Shown: positions 27,012 to 35,320, counted from the stretch's first letter. The stretch: DNA of 64,000 nucleotides from Hyphomonas sp. CY54-11-8 (GCF_000682735.1 NZ_AWFD01000038.1:124001-188000), one strand, 5' to 3'. Notes: generated by a model from the letters alone, not told the origin. A program made the numbers and translations.

Positions 27012-28703
27012 ATGCGCAACACGACAATCGGGTTTCTTCTGGCAGGTGCGGCAGCGGCTGCACTTCTGACAGGATGTGCGAGCGAAACAGGCGGCAGCAG
27101 CGACGAAGTTGCGACTGAAATTGCGGCGCCGCCGCCCGCACCACCACCACCGCCTGCAACGGCCCAGGCTGAGCAAAGGGTCGCCATGAGCGCAGGTGAC
27201 TATGCCGCCGCCGCGCCGCCACCCGCGATGATGATGGCGCCGGAACCGGAATTCCGCGACCAGTATGAAGATGTCGATCCGAACCCGGTAAAGCTTACCA
27301 GCGAAGAGCCGGTCTCCACCTTCTCCATCGATGTGGACACGGCCTCCTATGCCAATGTCCGCCGGTTCCTGAAAAGCGGCGTGCTGCCGCCGAAGGATGC
27401 CGTACGGATCGAGGAGATGGTCAATTATTTCGACTATACCTATCCACAGCCGGAAGACGGCGCCGACCCGTTCGCGACATACGTAACGCTCGCCCCCTCC
27501 CCTTTCGCGGAAGGCCGCCAGCTGATGCAGATCGGCATTAAGGGCCGTGACATTGACCGCGATGCCCGCCCACCGGTGAACCTGACCCTGCTGGTCGATG
27601 TCTCCGGCTCCATGCATTCGGACGACAAACTGCCGCTGGCCAAGCAGGCACTGAAACTGATGCTGGACCAGATGGACCCGGCCGACACGATCTCGATCGC
27701 GGTCTATGCCGGTGCAGCGGGCGAAGTGCTGGCGCCGACGCCGGTCAGCGAGAAGCGCAAGATCTACGCGGCCCTTGAAAACCTGCGCGCAGGCGGCTCG
27801 ACCGCCGGTGGCGAAGGCCTGCGCCTAGCCTATTCGCTGGCCGAACAGGGCCTGAAAGAAGATGCGGTGAACCGTGTCATGCTGCTGACCGATGGCGACT
27901 TCAATGTCGGCATCACGGACTCCGAACAGCTGGAAGACTTCATCTCCCGCAAGCGGGAGAGCGGCATCTATCTTTCCGTCCTCGGCTTCGGACGCGGCAA
28001 TTACAATGACGCGCTGATGCAGAAACTCGCCCAGTCCGGTAATGGCACGGCGGCCTATGTCGATACGCTGAGCGAGGCCCGCAAAGTGCTGGCCGACGAT
28101 CTTGGCGGCAACCTCTTCCCGATTGCCGATGACGTGAAGATCCAGGTCGAGTTCAACCCGGCCCGCATCGCGGAATACCGGCTGATCGGCTACGAAACGC
28201 GGATGCTCGACCGGGCTGACTTCAACAATGACAAGGTGGATGCCGGAGATATCGGCGCGGGCGCCAGCGTCACGGCGATCTACGACATCACGCCTGTCGG
28301 ATCGGACGCGGCGCAGATCGATCCGCTACGCTACGGTGACCGGCCCGCTGCGGGCGGTGACCCTTCCAGCGAGTACGCCTTCGTGAAGCTGCGCTACAAG
28401 CCGCCGGGCGAGCCGGAGTCCATCCTGCTGACCCATGCCGTGACCGATGCCGACAAGGCAGACAGCCTGGCAGCAGCCCCGCAATGGGTGCGCTTCGCAA
28501 CGGCCGTGGCCGGGTTCGGGGAAATGCTGCGCGGCGGTGAGAACCTCGGCGCAGGCTTTGGCTGGAAAGAAATCCGCGATCTGGCGGCAGGCGCCAAGGG
28601 CGAGGATGAATTCGGCTACCGGGCAGAATTCATCGAGCTGACGCGGCTGGCGGAAACAGCTGAGGCACAGGCGGCGCTGAACCGGCCTGCGCCTGAGCAA
28701 TAA
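27012..28703 (+). CDS. YfbK-like VWA-domain lipoprotein
   Basis: Protein of 563 residues. A signal with lipobox LLTGC predicts lipidation at about Cys22. A proline and alanine rich linker (APPPAPPPPP, then a second AAPPP block) leads to an N-terminal VWF_N-type domain (STFSIDVDTASYANVRRFL), a VWA domain with intact metal site (LLVDVSGSMHSDDKLPLAKQALKLMLD), and a C-terminal DUF3520 region (DPSSEYAFVKLRYKPPG, FGEMLRGGENLGAGFGWKEIRDLA). This is the YfbK architecture. Its role is unknown. GGAGG sits 9 bases before the ATG. It is far from the MoxR operon, so a link between the two VWA sets is not supported. Confidence 0.93.
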   Translation: MRNTTIGFLLAGAAAAALLTGCASETGGSSDEVATEIAAPPPAPPPPPATAQAEQRVAMSAGDYAAAAPPPAMMMAPEPEFRDQYEDVDPNPVKLTSEEPVSTFSIDVDTASYANVRRFLKSGVLPPKDAVRIEEMVNYFDYTYPQPEDGADPFATYVTLAPSPFAEGRQLMQIGIKGRDIDRDARPPVNLTLLVDVSGSMHSDDKLPLAKQALKLMLDQMDPADTISIAVYAGAAGEVLAPTPVSEKRKIYAALENLRAGGSTAGGEGLRLAYSLAEQGLKEDAVNRVMLLTDGDFNVGITDSEQLEDFISRKRESGIYLSVLGFGRGNYNDALMQKLAQSGNGTAAYVDTLSEARKVLADDLGGNLFPIADDVKIQVEFNPARIAEYRLIGYETRMLDRADFNNDKVDAGDIGAGASVTAIYDITPVGSDAAQIDPLRYGDRPAAGGDPSSEYAFVKLRYKPPGEPESILLTHAVTDADKADSLAAAPQWVRFATAVAGFGEMLRGGENLGAGFGWKEIRDLAAGAKGEDEFGYRAEFIELTRLAETAEAQAALNRPAPEQ

Positions 28704-28724
28704 GGGCCCGAGCAGTAAGATGGA

Positions 28725-29090
28725 TCAGGCGGCGAGGTCTTCTGCGACAGGCGCCGCCTGCACGTCCTGCGCGTCTCGCGGGTTGAGGCAGACCGGGCTG
28801 AAGCCCTCCTCAATATCGGCGACCATGCATTTGCGTTCACGGGCGTCGAATTCGAGGGCGAGGAACACGGCCGAGGCGCCGTAACGTTCCGCCTCTGCCA
28901 GCGCCCAGATCGGCTGCAGGTCATGCGGCCGGCCGGTCAGCTCCATCACGCGGATGATGCGCCAGCCATAGGAGTCGGGGGCTGCGAAGATGACGGCGCC
29001 CGGGCTGCGGGCCCATGCGGCGTCCTTTGGAACACGCTGGAAGTCCCATGCCTTGCCAGAGCGTCCCCGAAAACTGACTGAGATGTTCAT
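28725..29090 (-). CDS. Hypothetical protein, candidate CtrA target
   Basis: Protein of 121 residues, not recognised. It has no signal peptide or membrane segment. It starts MNISVSFRGRSGKAWDFQRVP and contains AVIFAAPDSYGWRIIRVMELTG and ASAVFLALEFDARERKCMVADIEEGFSP, looking like a small globular alpha/beta protein. The ATG at 29090 is chosen because GGAG lies 7 bases upstream; an ATG at 29096 is too close to it. A site one mismatch from the CtrA consensus lies 67 bp upstream. It converges on the VWA lipoprotein gene. Confidence 0.7.
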   Translation of the reverse strand: MNISVSFRGRSGKAWDFQRVPKDAAWARSPGAVIFAAPDSYGWRIIRVMELTGRPHDLQPIWALAEAERYGASAVFLALEFDARERKCMVADIEEGFSPVCLNPRDAQDVQAAPVAEDLAA

Positions 29091-29156
29091 GTTCATGCTC
29101 CGTTCCAATAAGCATGTTCCTATCTTGCTCTCATCTTGTTCGCAAGAAGTTTTTAG

Positions 29157-29171
29157 TAAACAAAGGGTTAA
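29157..29171 (-). promoter_or_regulatory. CtrA-like site upstream of hypothetical gene
   Basis: On the minus strand the sequence reads TTAACCCTTTGTTTA, which is TTAA-N7-TTTA, one mismatch from the CtrA consensus TTAA-N7-TTAA and with the extended TTAACC start. It lies about 67 bp upstream of the 121-residue hypothetical gene. Confidence 0.4.
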
Positions 29172-29187
29172 CAGAGCACCTGTGGAA

Positions 29188-29523
29188 TTACTTCACGACG
29201 GTGAAGCGTTTGCGGTCGAAGACCCGTAAGACCTGCTGCAGATCACGCCCCCTGCGCAGAACCTGGCCGGCCTGTCCGTACACGACATACTGGCCCTGCA
29301 TGTTGGCGAGATGGGGCTGTTTCTCGATCCGCCAGGTCGGGTTCTCGGCATGCCGGCGGAAGATGGCGAAGATGGCGTGGTCCTTGTGCATGCCGATCGC
29401 ATAGTCACGTGCCTCCCCTGCCATGACCAAACGTCCGTAGACGTCGAGAATCGGTCTCATCTCGGTTTTGTGGAAAGCGATTCGCGGCTCGCTCTGGGCC
29501 CGACGGGACGGAAATTCGCTCAT
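29188..29523 (-). CDS. DUF2794 domain protein
   Basis: Protein of 111 residues matching DUF2794, a small family almost confined to alphaproteobacteria with no known function. Core segments seen are MRPILDVYGRLVMAGEARDYAIGMHKDHAIFAIFRRHAENPTWRIEKQPHLANMQGQYVVYGQAGQVLRRGRDLQQVLRVFDRKRF divided here only by my reading; the basic, arginine-rich makeup suggests possible nucleic-acid or ribosome contact, which is speculation. About 274 bp without a gene lie upstream (29524-29797); they should hold its promoter, and I see no other clear signal there. Confidence 0.88.
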   Translation of the reverse strand: MSEFPSRRAQSEPRIAFHKTEMRPILDVYGRLVMAGEARDYAIGMHKDHAIFAIFRRHAENPTWRIEKQPHLANMQGQYVVYGQAGQVLRRGRDLQQVLRVFDRKRFTVVK

Positions 29524-29797
29524 TTTCTCTGTTTATGACTCCCCTGTAATGCGAATTGAGGGCGGGAAAGCTCGCCTAAACGTCTTTTAATCCGAAATTC
29601 CACTGAAACAGCAGGAATTGGGGCAATCCCGCCACCTTTCGGTCTTGCTTGCGCCCCCGCACGCGGCCATCTTTGACTTGTCGGACGGAGGTGAACATCA
29701 CGCACCCCGGACCCATCAGCCCCCCCAGCCCCCTGGGGCGCTTGATAAACCTTCGTCCGACACACTTCCTCAAAAATCGATCGCAAGCCGTCTCTGC

Positions 29798-30445
29798 CTA
29801 GCTACGCGCTCCCGGCGCCTTTCCGCTATTGGGACTCTTAGATCCAATGGCGTCAAGCAGCGGCCCCAGGATCTTGCCGGCGGTTCGGCCGGCGCCCGAA
29901 GCCTGAGCAAGGCGGCGGGAGACATATTCGTCCAGGTCTTCCTCGGACGGGTTGTCCAGCCAATACAGCACGATCGGTGGCAGAATGGCGGTCAGCAGCC
30001 CCCGCTTGGAGTAGCGGTTGTAATCCTCTGCCGTGTCGCCTGCGGCCTCCCAGATGAAATCGGCCACGGCCCAGCCGCGTTGCAGCGCTGGCCCGGCATT
30101 CCACGGCACCATGCCGCGCGAAACCGCCCGGCGAACGGCTTCCCGGTTCGGCTCCAGCGCTTTCAGCCAGGCGAGCACGCCGGCCTTCACCTTGTCGGGA
30201 ATGCGCATGGCGGAGAGGTCTTGTAAGGCAAGATCCGCCTTTGCCGCCTCCCCTGCGTCTTCGAAAAACCCGTCGATCAGGTCGATCACGCCGCGCGGGG
30301 CCGCAAGGGCCTGTTCACCATCGCCAAGCCCGGCCTGCTTGGCCGCTCGGGCCGCAGCGGCCTCCGTCCAGCCGTCAAAAGCGACCTCAGGCAGGAGTGC
30401 ATCCAGCCAGCGGCGGCGAAGTTTTTGGGAAGGTGTGACAGTCAT
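29798..30445 (-). CDS. COQ9 family protein
   Basis: Homologue of COQ9, a TetR-fold lipid-binding protein needed for ubiquinone biosynthesis in mitochondria, with alphaproteobacterial relatives. It has 215 residues from the ATG at 30445, preceded by GGAG at 8 bases; an upstream TTG in frame is less likely. Seen are LLPEVAFDGWTEAAAARAAKQAG in the N-terminal helix-turn-helix-like part, and AGDTAEDYNRYSKRGLLTAILPPIVLYWL, the signature of the family and its lipid-binding region. It is divergent from rpsU, a conserved neighbour pair in this class. A ubiquinone role here is by homology. Confidence 0.93.
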   Translation of the reverse strand: MTVTPSQKLRRRWLDALLPEVAFDGWTEAAAARAAKQAGLGDGEQALAAPRGVIDLIDGFFEDAGEAAKADLALQDLSAMRIPDKVKAGVLAWLKALEPNREAVRRAVSRGMVPWNAGPALQRGWAVADFIWEAAGDTAEDYNRYSKRGLLTAILPPIVLYWLDNPSEEDLDEYVSRRLAQASGAGRTAGKILGPLLDAIGSKSPNSGKAPGARS

Positions 30446-30471
30446 GACTGAACTCCATGGCAAAGGGGGGC

Positions 30472-30501
30472 TTGGCCAAATCCCTTTTCACGTGATATAG
30501 C
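30472..30501 (+). promoter_or_regulatory. Candidate promoter for rpsU
   Basis: TTGGCC (30472-30477) and TATAGC (30496-30501) are separated by 18 bases and lie about 60 bp before rpsU. Each matches 4 of 6 bases of the sigma-70 boxes. This is a plausible but unproven promoter. Confidence 0.35.
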
Positions 30502-30561
30502 GCCCGCTTTCCGGCCTGTCTGGCCGACACAAGGTCACAATCGGGGCGACGCCCCCAGCCA

Positions 30562-30783
30562 ATGGAGAGTACCATCGTACAGATCGTCGTCCGCGATAAC
30601 AATGTTGAGCAAGCCCTGCGCGCTCTGAAGAAGAAGATGCAGCGTGAAGGCCTGTTCCGCGAAATGAAGGCTCGCCAGCATTTCGAGAAGCCGTCCGAGA
30701 AAAAAGCACGCCAGCGCGCAGAGGCCGTCCGCCGCGCCCGCAAACTGGCCCGCAAGCGCGCCCAACGCGAAGGCATCATCTAG
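30562..30783 (+). CDS. rpsU: 30S ribosomal protein bS21, start uncertain
   Basis: Small basic ribosomal protein that sits near the anti-Shine-Dalgarno region of 16S rRNA and helps initiation. As drawn from the only nearby ATG (30562) it has 73 residues. bS21 normally starts MVQ; here the corresponding position is [26 protein letters not shown] with ATC at 30574, and the ATG gives four extra residues (MEST). The ATG overlaps the only good Shine-Dalgarno, GGAG at 30564-30567, which stands 6 bases before the ATC. The basic tail [15 protein letters not shown] is normal. Either the protein is extended by four residues or it starts at a near-cognate AUC. Identity is certain. Confidence 0.95.
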   Translation: MESTIVQIVVRDNNVEQALRALKKKMQREGLFREMKARQHFEKPSEKKARQRAEAVRRARKLARKRAQREGII

Positions 30784-30810
30784 GACGCTGCTTTTATCGC
30801 AAGATAACCA

Positions 30811-30846
30811 AAACCCCGTCAGAGCGATCTGGCGGGGTTTTTGTTT
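30811..30846 (+). terminator. Rho-independent terminator of rpsU
   Basis: AACCCCGTCAGA pairs with TCTGGCGGGGTT (one G-U pair) around a GCGA tetraloop and is followed by TTTTTGTTT. It lies about 30 bp after the rpsU stop. Confidence 0.88.
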
Positions 30847-30862
30847 AGGGGCGTCGGTCTGT

Positions 30863-31381
30863 TTAGTTCTGATCCGGTGCAAACTCCCGATACCGTACAA
30901 CTTCGGACAAGTAGAGTTCAGCAGCCTGCTCTTCGCTCATGCTGTTTTCAACAGCTTGCCGATATGCCTGCGAGCCCGCCCAATCCCGTTCAGCCATTCG
31001 ATAGGCGTATGGTCCAACACAGGAGTTGTGATTGAAGTCATCGAGAAAAACATCGCACCGTTGTTTCAGCAGTTCATCTTCATCCAGTGCATTTTGATCT
31101 GAACACACTGACAGCGGTGCTACAGCGACCCGAACTGCCTTATCAAATTCTGCGCAAGCTTCACGGTCGAAAGGCACGTCCTTGGGGGCACATTGCGGGT
31201 CGATCCGTTTACACTCCGAGAAAGTGCAAATGACTCTTGGAGATATCTGGCACTGCTCTGCTGCGGCAGAAGCAGCTGCCATAGCTTCTGCATTCCCCTC
31301 GAACACTAAAAGCCTGTCGAGTTCAGGAGTTGGACGGACGCAAGCTGCGCAAACTGCGAATAGAAGTATGGAAGCACGCAT
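30863..31381 (-). CDS. Cysteine-rich putative lipoprotein, hypothetical
   Basis: Protein of 172 residues from the ATG at 31381; a GTG at 31390 is an alternative. It is not recognised. The N-terminus MRASILLFAVCAACVRP is a short lipoprotein-like signal with two possible lipid-accepting cysteines. The mature part has eight further cysteines (EQCQ, VICTF, ECKR, PQCAP, EACAE, SVCSD, QRCDV, NSCVG), an even number that fits four disulfides in the periplasm. Base composition looks lower in GC than the neighbours, with many A/T third positions, suggesting later acquisition. It stands alone between the rpsU terminator and the ABC exporter. Confidence 0.7.
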   Translation of the reverse strand: MRASILLFAVCAACVRPTPELDRLLVFEGNAEAMAAASAAAEQCQISPRVICTFSECKRIDPQCAPKDVPFDREACAEFDKAVRVAVAPLSVCSDQNALDEDELLKQRCDVFLDDFNHNSCVGPYAYRMAERDWAGSQAYRQAVENSMSEEQAAELYLSEVVRYREFAPDQN

Positions 31382-31461
31382 AGTCAACACAAGAGTTACA
31401 AAATAACATTTGGGGTGACTGTTCGCTTTCTGTCAATCGCCGCGAGGTCCAAAGTAGAGGG

Positions 31462-32844
31462 CTAAGCAGCCTTCTTTCGTACCACACCCTTCAGCATCTT
31501 GCCGAGGTCGCCAATGCTGGCGCCGTTGACGGCCCCGGCGCGGTAGACGCGGACGGAGACCCAGAGCACGGCGAGCGTTGTCACCACCATCAGGCCCATC
31601 TGCATCGCGACTTCCCACATGGGCGGATCATGCGGCATGCGCAGGATCAGCAGGAACGGCGTAAACACCGGGATCCAGGTGGCAAAGTCCACCACGGGCG
31701 AGCCCGGGTCCTGGAAGGCGATGAAGATCGCGAACATGGGCAGCATGAGCAGGATCATCATCGGGCTGAGCAGCGTCTGCGCCTCCTGAATCGTGTCGCA
31801 CAGGGAGCCGAGCGCCATGAAGATCATGCCGTACATGATGTAGCCGAGCACGAAACTGACCAGCGCAGGCAGCAGGATCTGCGGGCTGGCCGCCGCGGCC
31901 AGGAATGGCGTGATCATGTCCCCTGCCCCCGGCACCTGCGTCGCAAGGAAGGCAGAGCCTGACAGCGCGAAGAGACCCCAGACCAGCATCATGGTGGACG
32001 TCACCGCAAACACGGCCAGCAGCTTGCCTGCCAGCAGTTCCGGCATGCGCACAGATGTCAGCAGCGTGTCGAAGATCTTGTTGGAGCGCTCCTCGATCGT
32101 GCCCATCAGCAGGTACTGGATGATCGAGAACACCATCAGCCAAAGGAAATAGGCGAGCGCCCCGGCGACGAAGACCGGTGCCCGGTCTGCCAGCGTCACT
32201 TCCGAGCCGGCGGATTCCTGTTCGGTCACGCTTCGGATACGCCGGGCAGGCACCTGAACGGCGCCGTCGTCCGCCTGCTGGATGAAGTCTGGATCCAGGC
32301 CTGCCGCCTCCAGCGCGTGCTTGCGGGCCAGGCGGCGCACAGCGTCTTCCGCCTCATAGCGCAGCGTGTTGATATTGACGTCATCGCTCCAGTATTCGAG
32401 CGTTTGGCCGTCATTCGACAGGATGAAGGCGGCGAAGAGCGGCTTGTCGCCCAACGGACCCGAGACGAGCTGTTCACCCAACAGGTAGGGGCGCAGGCCA
32501 TCGATATCCTGAGCGGGCGGTGAGACCTCTATGAATTTCCGTTCCCGGAGCGTCTGCATTGCACCATTGTTCATGGCCCCATCAGGCAATTGCATCTGGT
32601 CCGCCAGGTCTTGCGCCATCGCCGCGGCTTCGTTCCGGGCAAACTCTGCATCGATCGCCTCAGCATAAAGCTGGCCGGGCTCGATCACCGTGTAATAGCG
32701 CACAGGCGAAGACTGCGCCGCGAACATCGCGAACAGCGAACCGATCAGCATCAGCGCGGGCACGGCGGCAAGGCTCAGCCAGAAGCCCCAGGCTTTCACA
32801 TAGCCAAGATAGTCCCTGCGGAAGACGAGATAGATGTTCCTCAT
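31462..32844 (-). CDS. ABC-2 type transporter permease (NatB-like)
   Basis: Membrane subunit of an ABC exporter, 460 residues. One helix near the N-terminus (YVKAWGFWLSLAAVPALMLIGSLFAMFAA) is followed by a large extracytoplasmic domain of about 190 residues and then five to six helices. The segments QYLLMGTIEERSNKIFDTLLTSVRMPELLAGKLL and YGMIFMALGSLCDTIQEAQTLLSPMMILLMLPMFAIF are typical of the ABC-2/NatB family. Its start overlaps the end of the ATPase gene by one base. NatAB pumps export sodium or other solutes; the substrate here is unknown. Confidence 0.93.
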   Translation of the reverse strand: MRNIYLVFRRDYLGYVKAWGFWLSLAAVPALMLIGSLFAMFAAQSSPVRYYTVIEPGQLYAEAIDAEFARNEAAAMAQDLADQMQLPDGAMNNGAMQTLRERKFIEVSPPAQDIDGLRPYLLGEQLVSGPLGDKPLFAAFILSNDGQTLEYWSDDVNINTLRYEAEDAVRRLARKHALEAAGLDPDFIQQADDGAVQVPARRIRSVTEQESAGSEVTLADRAPVFVAGALAYFLWLMVFSIIQYLLMGTIEERSNKIFDTLLTSVRMPELLAGKLLAVFAVTSTMMLVWGLFALSGSAFLATQVPGAGDMITPFLAAAASPQILLPALVSFVLGYIMYGMIFMALGSLCDTIQEAQTLLSPMMILLMLPMFAIFIAFQDPGSPVVDFATWIPVFTPFLLILRMPHDPPMWEVAMQMGLMVVTTLAVLWVSVRVYRAGAVNGASIGDLGKMLKGVVRKKAA

Positions 32845-33818
32845 CAGGCCAGCTCCCCCTCTTCCAGCTCCGCTAGCGGATCATCCAGCGCCGCCGCATC
32901 CGCCTCCCCCACAAGGGAGACGAACACATCGCGCAGGCGGGACTCGTCCGGCGCAAAGCCGGTAATCGGCGCGCCAGCCTCGATGGCCGCGCGCAGCGCG
33001 TCTTGCGGACCGGCGCCCTTCGGCAGCGCAATCCGCCAGGCATCGCCATGACCCCGGTCTGCCGCGCGGTGGGCTTCGAACCCTTTCGGTGCCAATGCGG
33101 CGCCAAGATCGAACCCTTCCTCGACCTCAAGGCTCGCGCCCTTCTCCAGCGTGGCAAAGGCTTCCGGCAGCGTGCCGTCGAACACTTTTCGCCCGCGCGC
33201 CATCATCACGATCCGGTCGCACAGCCGCTCGGCATGCTCCATGACATGCGTGGAAAACAGGATCGTCGCCCCCCGCGCATGCTCGGCGCGGATCAGGTCT
33301 TCCAGCACCTGCTGGTTCACCGGATCGAGACCGGAGAACGGTTCGTCCAGGATCAGGAAGTCCGGCCGGTGGGCGAGCGTGGAGAGGATCTGCACCTTCT
33401 GCGCCATGCCCTTGGAAAGCTTGGAGACCCGTGTATTGCGGAACTCGCCGAGACCGGTCGACTCCATCAGCTCGTCTGCGCGCGCCTTGGCTGCGCTGGC
33501 GCTCATGCCTTTGAGGCGCGCGAAATAGGCGATCGTCTCCCGCGCCGTCATCTTCTTGTAGAGGCCGCGCTCCTCCGGCAGGAAGCCAACCCTGCGCAGG
33601 GAAAGTATGTGCGGCACGTCCCCGAACAAGCGCACGTCGCCCTCATCCGGCGGGATCACGCCCAGCGAAACACGCAGGCTGGTCGACTTGCCGGCCCCGT
33701 TTGGCCCCAGAAACCCGATGATCTGCCCTTCCGGCACTTCCAGTGACAGGTCCCGGACCGCCGTGAAGTTACCGAAACGCTTGGTCACATCCGTGAGGAT
33801 GAGGGGGGACTGGGCCAT
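32844..33818 (-). CDS. ABC transporter ATP-binding protein
   Basis: ATPase subunit of the exporter encoded with the following permease; 324 residues. Walker A GPNGAGKST is at about 37-45, the signature appears as LSKGMAQKVQ, Walker B is FLILDEPFSGLDP, and the switch His is in STHVMEHAERLCDR. A C-terminal DUF4162-type domain of about 80 residues is present. It is the first gene of a two-gene minus-strand operon. It diverges from a small zinc-finger gene across about 117 bp. Confidence 0.95.
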   Translation of the reverse strand: MAQSPLILTDVTKRFGNFTAVRDLSLEVPEGQIIGFLGPNGAGKSTSLRVSLGVIPPDEGDVRLFGDVPHILSLRRVGFLPEERGLYKKMTARETIAYFARLKGMSASAAKARADELMESTGLGEFRNTRVSKLSKGMAQKVQILSTLAHRPDFLILDEPFSGLDPVNQQVLEDLIRAEHARGATILFSTHVMEHAERLCDRIVMMARGRKVFDGTLPEAFATLEKGASLEVEEGFDLGAALAPKGFEAHRAADRGHGDAWRIALPKGAGPQDALRAAIEAGAPITGFAPDESRLRDVFVSLVGEADAAALDDPLAELEEGELA

Positions 33819-33935
33819 CCGTATCTCCGAATCCGTCTGAAAATCGCTCGCTTTTCACGAGAGTCGATATGGCTGCCTACTCTTTGGCCCGGCGCGTCTT
33901 GCCAACCCCTTAAAGCCGTCGCAGCATGATTTCCG

Positions 33936-34193
33936 ATGAAGACGGATGTCATCCCCCTTGCACCGTCAAGCCTTGGGCTGGCGGCAGAAGAGTGCGAGCA
34001 GGCTGCGCGCAGCAGCCTGCAGTCTTATGCCCAGAAACTCGCAAGGATTGAAGCTGCGCTCTCCCGGATGGAAAAGGGATGCTACGGCTTCTGCCTGACA
34101 TGTGAAGGGCGCATAGGGCTGCATCGCCTCGAAGCCGACCCGGCCGAAGCGATGTGCGAAACCTGCGATGTGGATAAGGGCTGCGTCAGATAA
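33936..34193 (+). CDS. Small DksA/TraR-type zinc-finger protein
   Basis: Protein of 85 residues resembling the C-terminal zinc-finger half of DksA/TraR, which act at the secondary channel of RNA polymerase. A coiled region (LQSYAQKLARIEAALSRMEKGCYG) is followed by the four-cysteine finger FCLTCEGRIGLHRLEADPAEAMCETCD. The long coiled coil of full DksA is shortened, as in TraR. Effects on transcription or a ppGpp link are by family only. It overlaps the convergent COX IV gene by 8 bp. Confidence 0.9.
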   Translation: MKTDVIPLAPSSLGLAAEECEQAARSSLQSYAQKLARIEAALSRMEKGCYGFCLTCEGRIGLHRLEADPAEAMCETCDVDKGCVR

Positions 34194-34488
34194 AGACGCC
34201 GAACAGCCAGATCATGAACTGAACGAACAGGCCGGTGAGCAGCAGGATCACCAGCGTCGCATACCAGCGGCCGCCGAGGTTCAGCACGATGCCGGACCCG
34301 ATCCCCACAAGCGTCATCAGGCCCAGGGAAACAGCCCAGTGAATGCCGATGGCCACAGCCAGAACGGCATGGCCGAGCATCAGCGTCAGAATCAGGCTGC
34401 CCCAAGTGGTTCCCTTGATGAATCCGTCCCAGGTGGCTTGCTGGTCGTGGATGTCCATTTCGCCGTGGTGGTATTCGCTGGCAGCCAT
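34186..34488 (-). CDS. aa3-type cytochrome c oxidase subunit IV
   Basis: Small accessory subunit of the bacterial aa3 oxidase (COX IV bacterial family). It has 100 residues. The conserved soluble start EMDIHDQQATWDGFIKGTTWGS leads into one helix (about 30-55), then a second and third hydrophobic stretch (WAVSLGLMTLVGIGSGIVLNLG and YATLVILLLTGLFVQFMIWLFGVF). Many homologues have only one helix and 45-70 residues, so this form is long. No other oxidase subunit is nearby. Confidence 0.85.
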   Translation of the reverse strand: MAASEYHHGEMDIHDQQATWDGFIKGTTWGSLILTLMLGHAVLAVAIGIHWAVSLGLMTLVGIGSGIVLNLGGRWYATLVILLLTGLFVQFMIWLFGVFI

Positions 34489-34601
34489 TTAGGGCTCTCC
34501 CCGTGAAATCATTGCTGCCTGCCGTATTATCGAAGGCAGCCGAAGGGTCAAGCGGATGATAGCGCCCGTATTGCCGCAGATGGCAGACGGTGCAGACTTT
34601 G

Positions 34602-35042
34602 TCAGTTCAGCTGGCCCTTTGGCTTCGGCACGGGCGGTGTGAAAGGCTCCGGCAGAGGCGCGGCCGGCACCCCCTCTTCTTTCAGGGCTTCGCGCTCTTC
34701 CTCGGTCGTCTCGCCCCAGATCGGACGTTCTTCCTGTTCGCCATAAAACATCGAGCGCGCCTCTTCGGCGAAATCGCCGCCAACATAGTCGAAATTCTCC
34801 GCCACATGCTGGCGTGCCTTTTCGGCGAACGCGGCGAACATCTTCTCCGGATCGGCGGCAGCGTCTTTCTTCTTCGGGGATTTCACCGCTGGCGCCATGA
34901 TCTGCTTTTCCACACGCGAGGAATTGCATGCAGAACAGCGCACCTGGCGCTTTTCCTTGAGCGTTTCATAGGCTGAAGACGAAGCGAACCAGGCTTCGAA
35001 ATCCTCGTCACAGGCCTTGCAATGGAGCGCGTAGCGGATCAC
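34602..35042 (-). CDS. DUF1178 family protein
   Basis: Protein of 146 residues matching DUF1178. The N-terminus is a two-CxxC region (HCKACDEDFEAWF and VRCSACNSSRV) likely to bind zinc, followed by a lysine-rich linker (VKSPKKKD) and a conserved helical part with YVGGDFAEEARSMFYGEQEERPIWGE. The function is unknown. The start is GTG at 35042 with GAGG about 8 bases before. It is 17 bp downstream of the glutaredoxin gene, as in many alphaproteobacteria, so they probably share an operon. Confidence 0.9.
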   Translation of the reverse strand: MIRYALHCKACDEDFEAWFASSSAYETLKEKRQVRCSACNSSRVEKQIMAPAVKSPKKKDAAADPEKMFAAFAEKARQHVAENFDYVGGDFAEEARSMFYGEQEERPIWGETTEEEREALKEEGVPAAPLPEPFTPPVPKPKGQLN

Positions 35043-35059
35043 TGGTCAGCCCTCTCCGT

Positions 35060-35320
35060 TCACGGCGACGCAAGCATCGGGTCGAGCTTGCCGGCCCGTT
35101 CCAGCGCCATCATGTCGTCGCAGCCGCCAATGTGATGCTCACCGACAAAAATCTGCGGGAAGGTCCGTCCACCATTCGAGCGCTGGATCATCTCAGCTTT
35201 CTTTTCCGGGCTCATGCCGGCATCGATCTCTTCGAACTCGACCTGTTTCTCTCGCAGCAGCGACACCGCGCGCGAGCAGTAGGGACAGAAGGCTCGGGTA
35301 TAGATCGTGACTTTCGCCAT
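35060..35320 (-). CDS. grxC: Glutaredoxin 3
   Basis: Glutathione-dependent dithiol oxidoreductase of 86 residues, the normal size for GrxC. The active site CPYCSRA is at about residues 12-15, and GGRTFPQIFVGEHHIGGCDDMMALERAGKLD shows the TVP-like glutathione-binding region and the conserved GGCDD. GGAG is 8 bases before the ATG. It lies between the comF remnant and DUF1178 on the same strand. Confidence 0.95.
   Translation of the reverse strand: MAKVTIYTRAFCPYCSRAVSLLREKQVEFEEIDAGMSPEKKAEMIQRSNGGRTFPQIFVGEHHIGGCDDMMALERAGKLDPMLASP

Noticed and set aside
29520-29786. 88-codon ORF before DUF2794
   Set aside because: It overlaps the DUF2794 start, has no ribosome-binding site I can see, and its composition is irregular.
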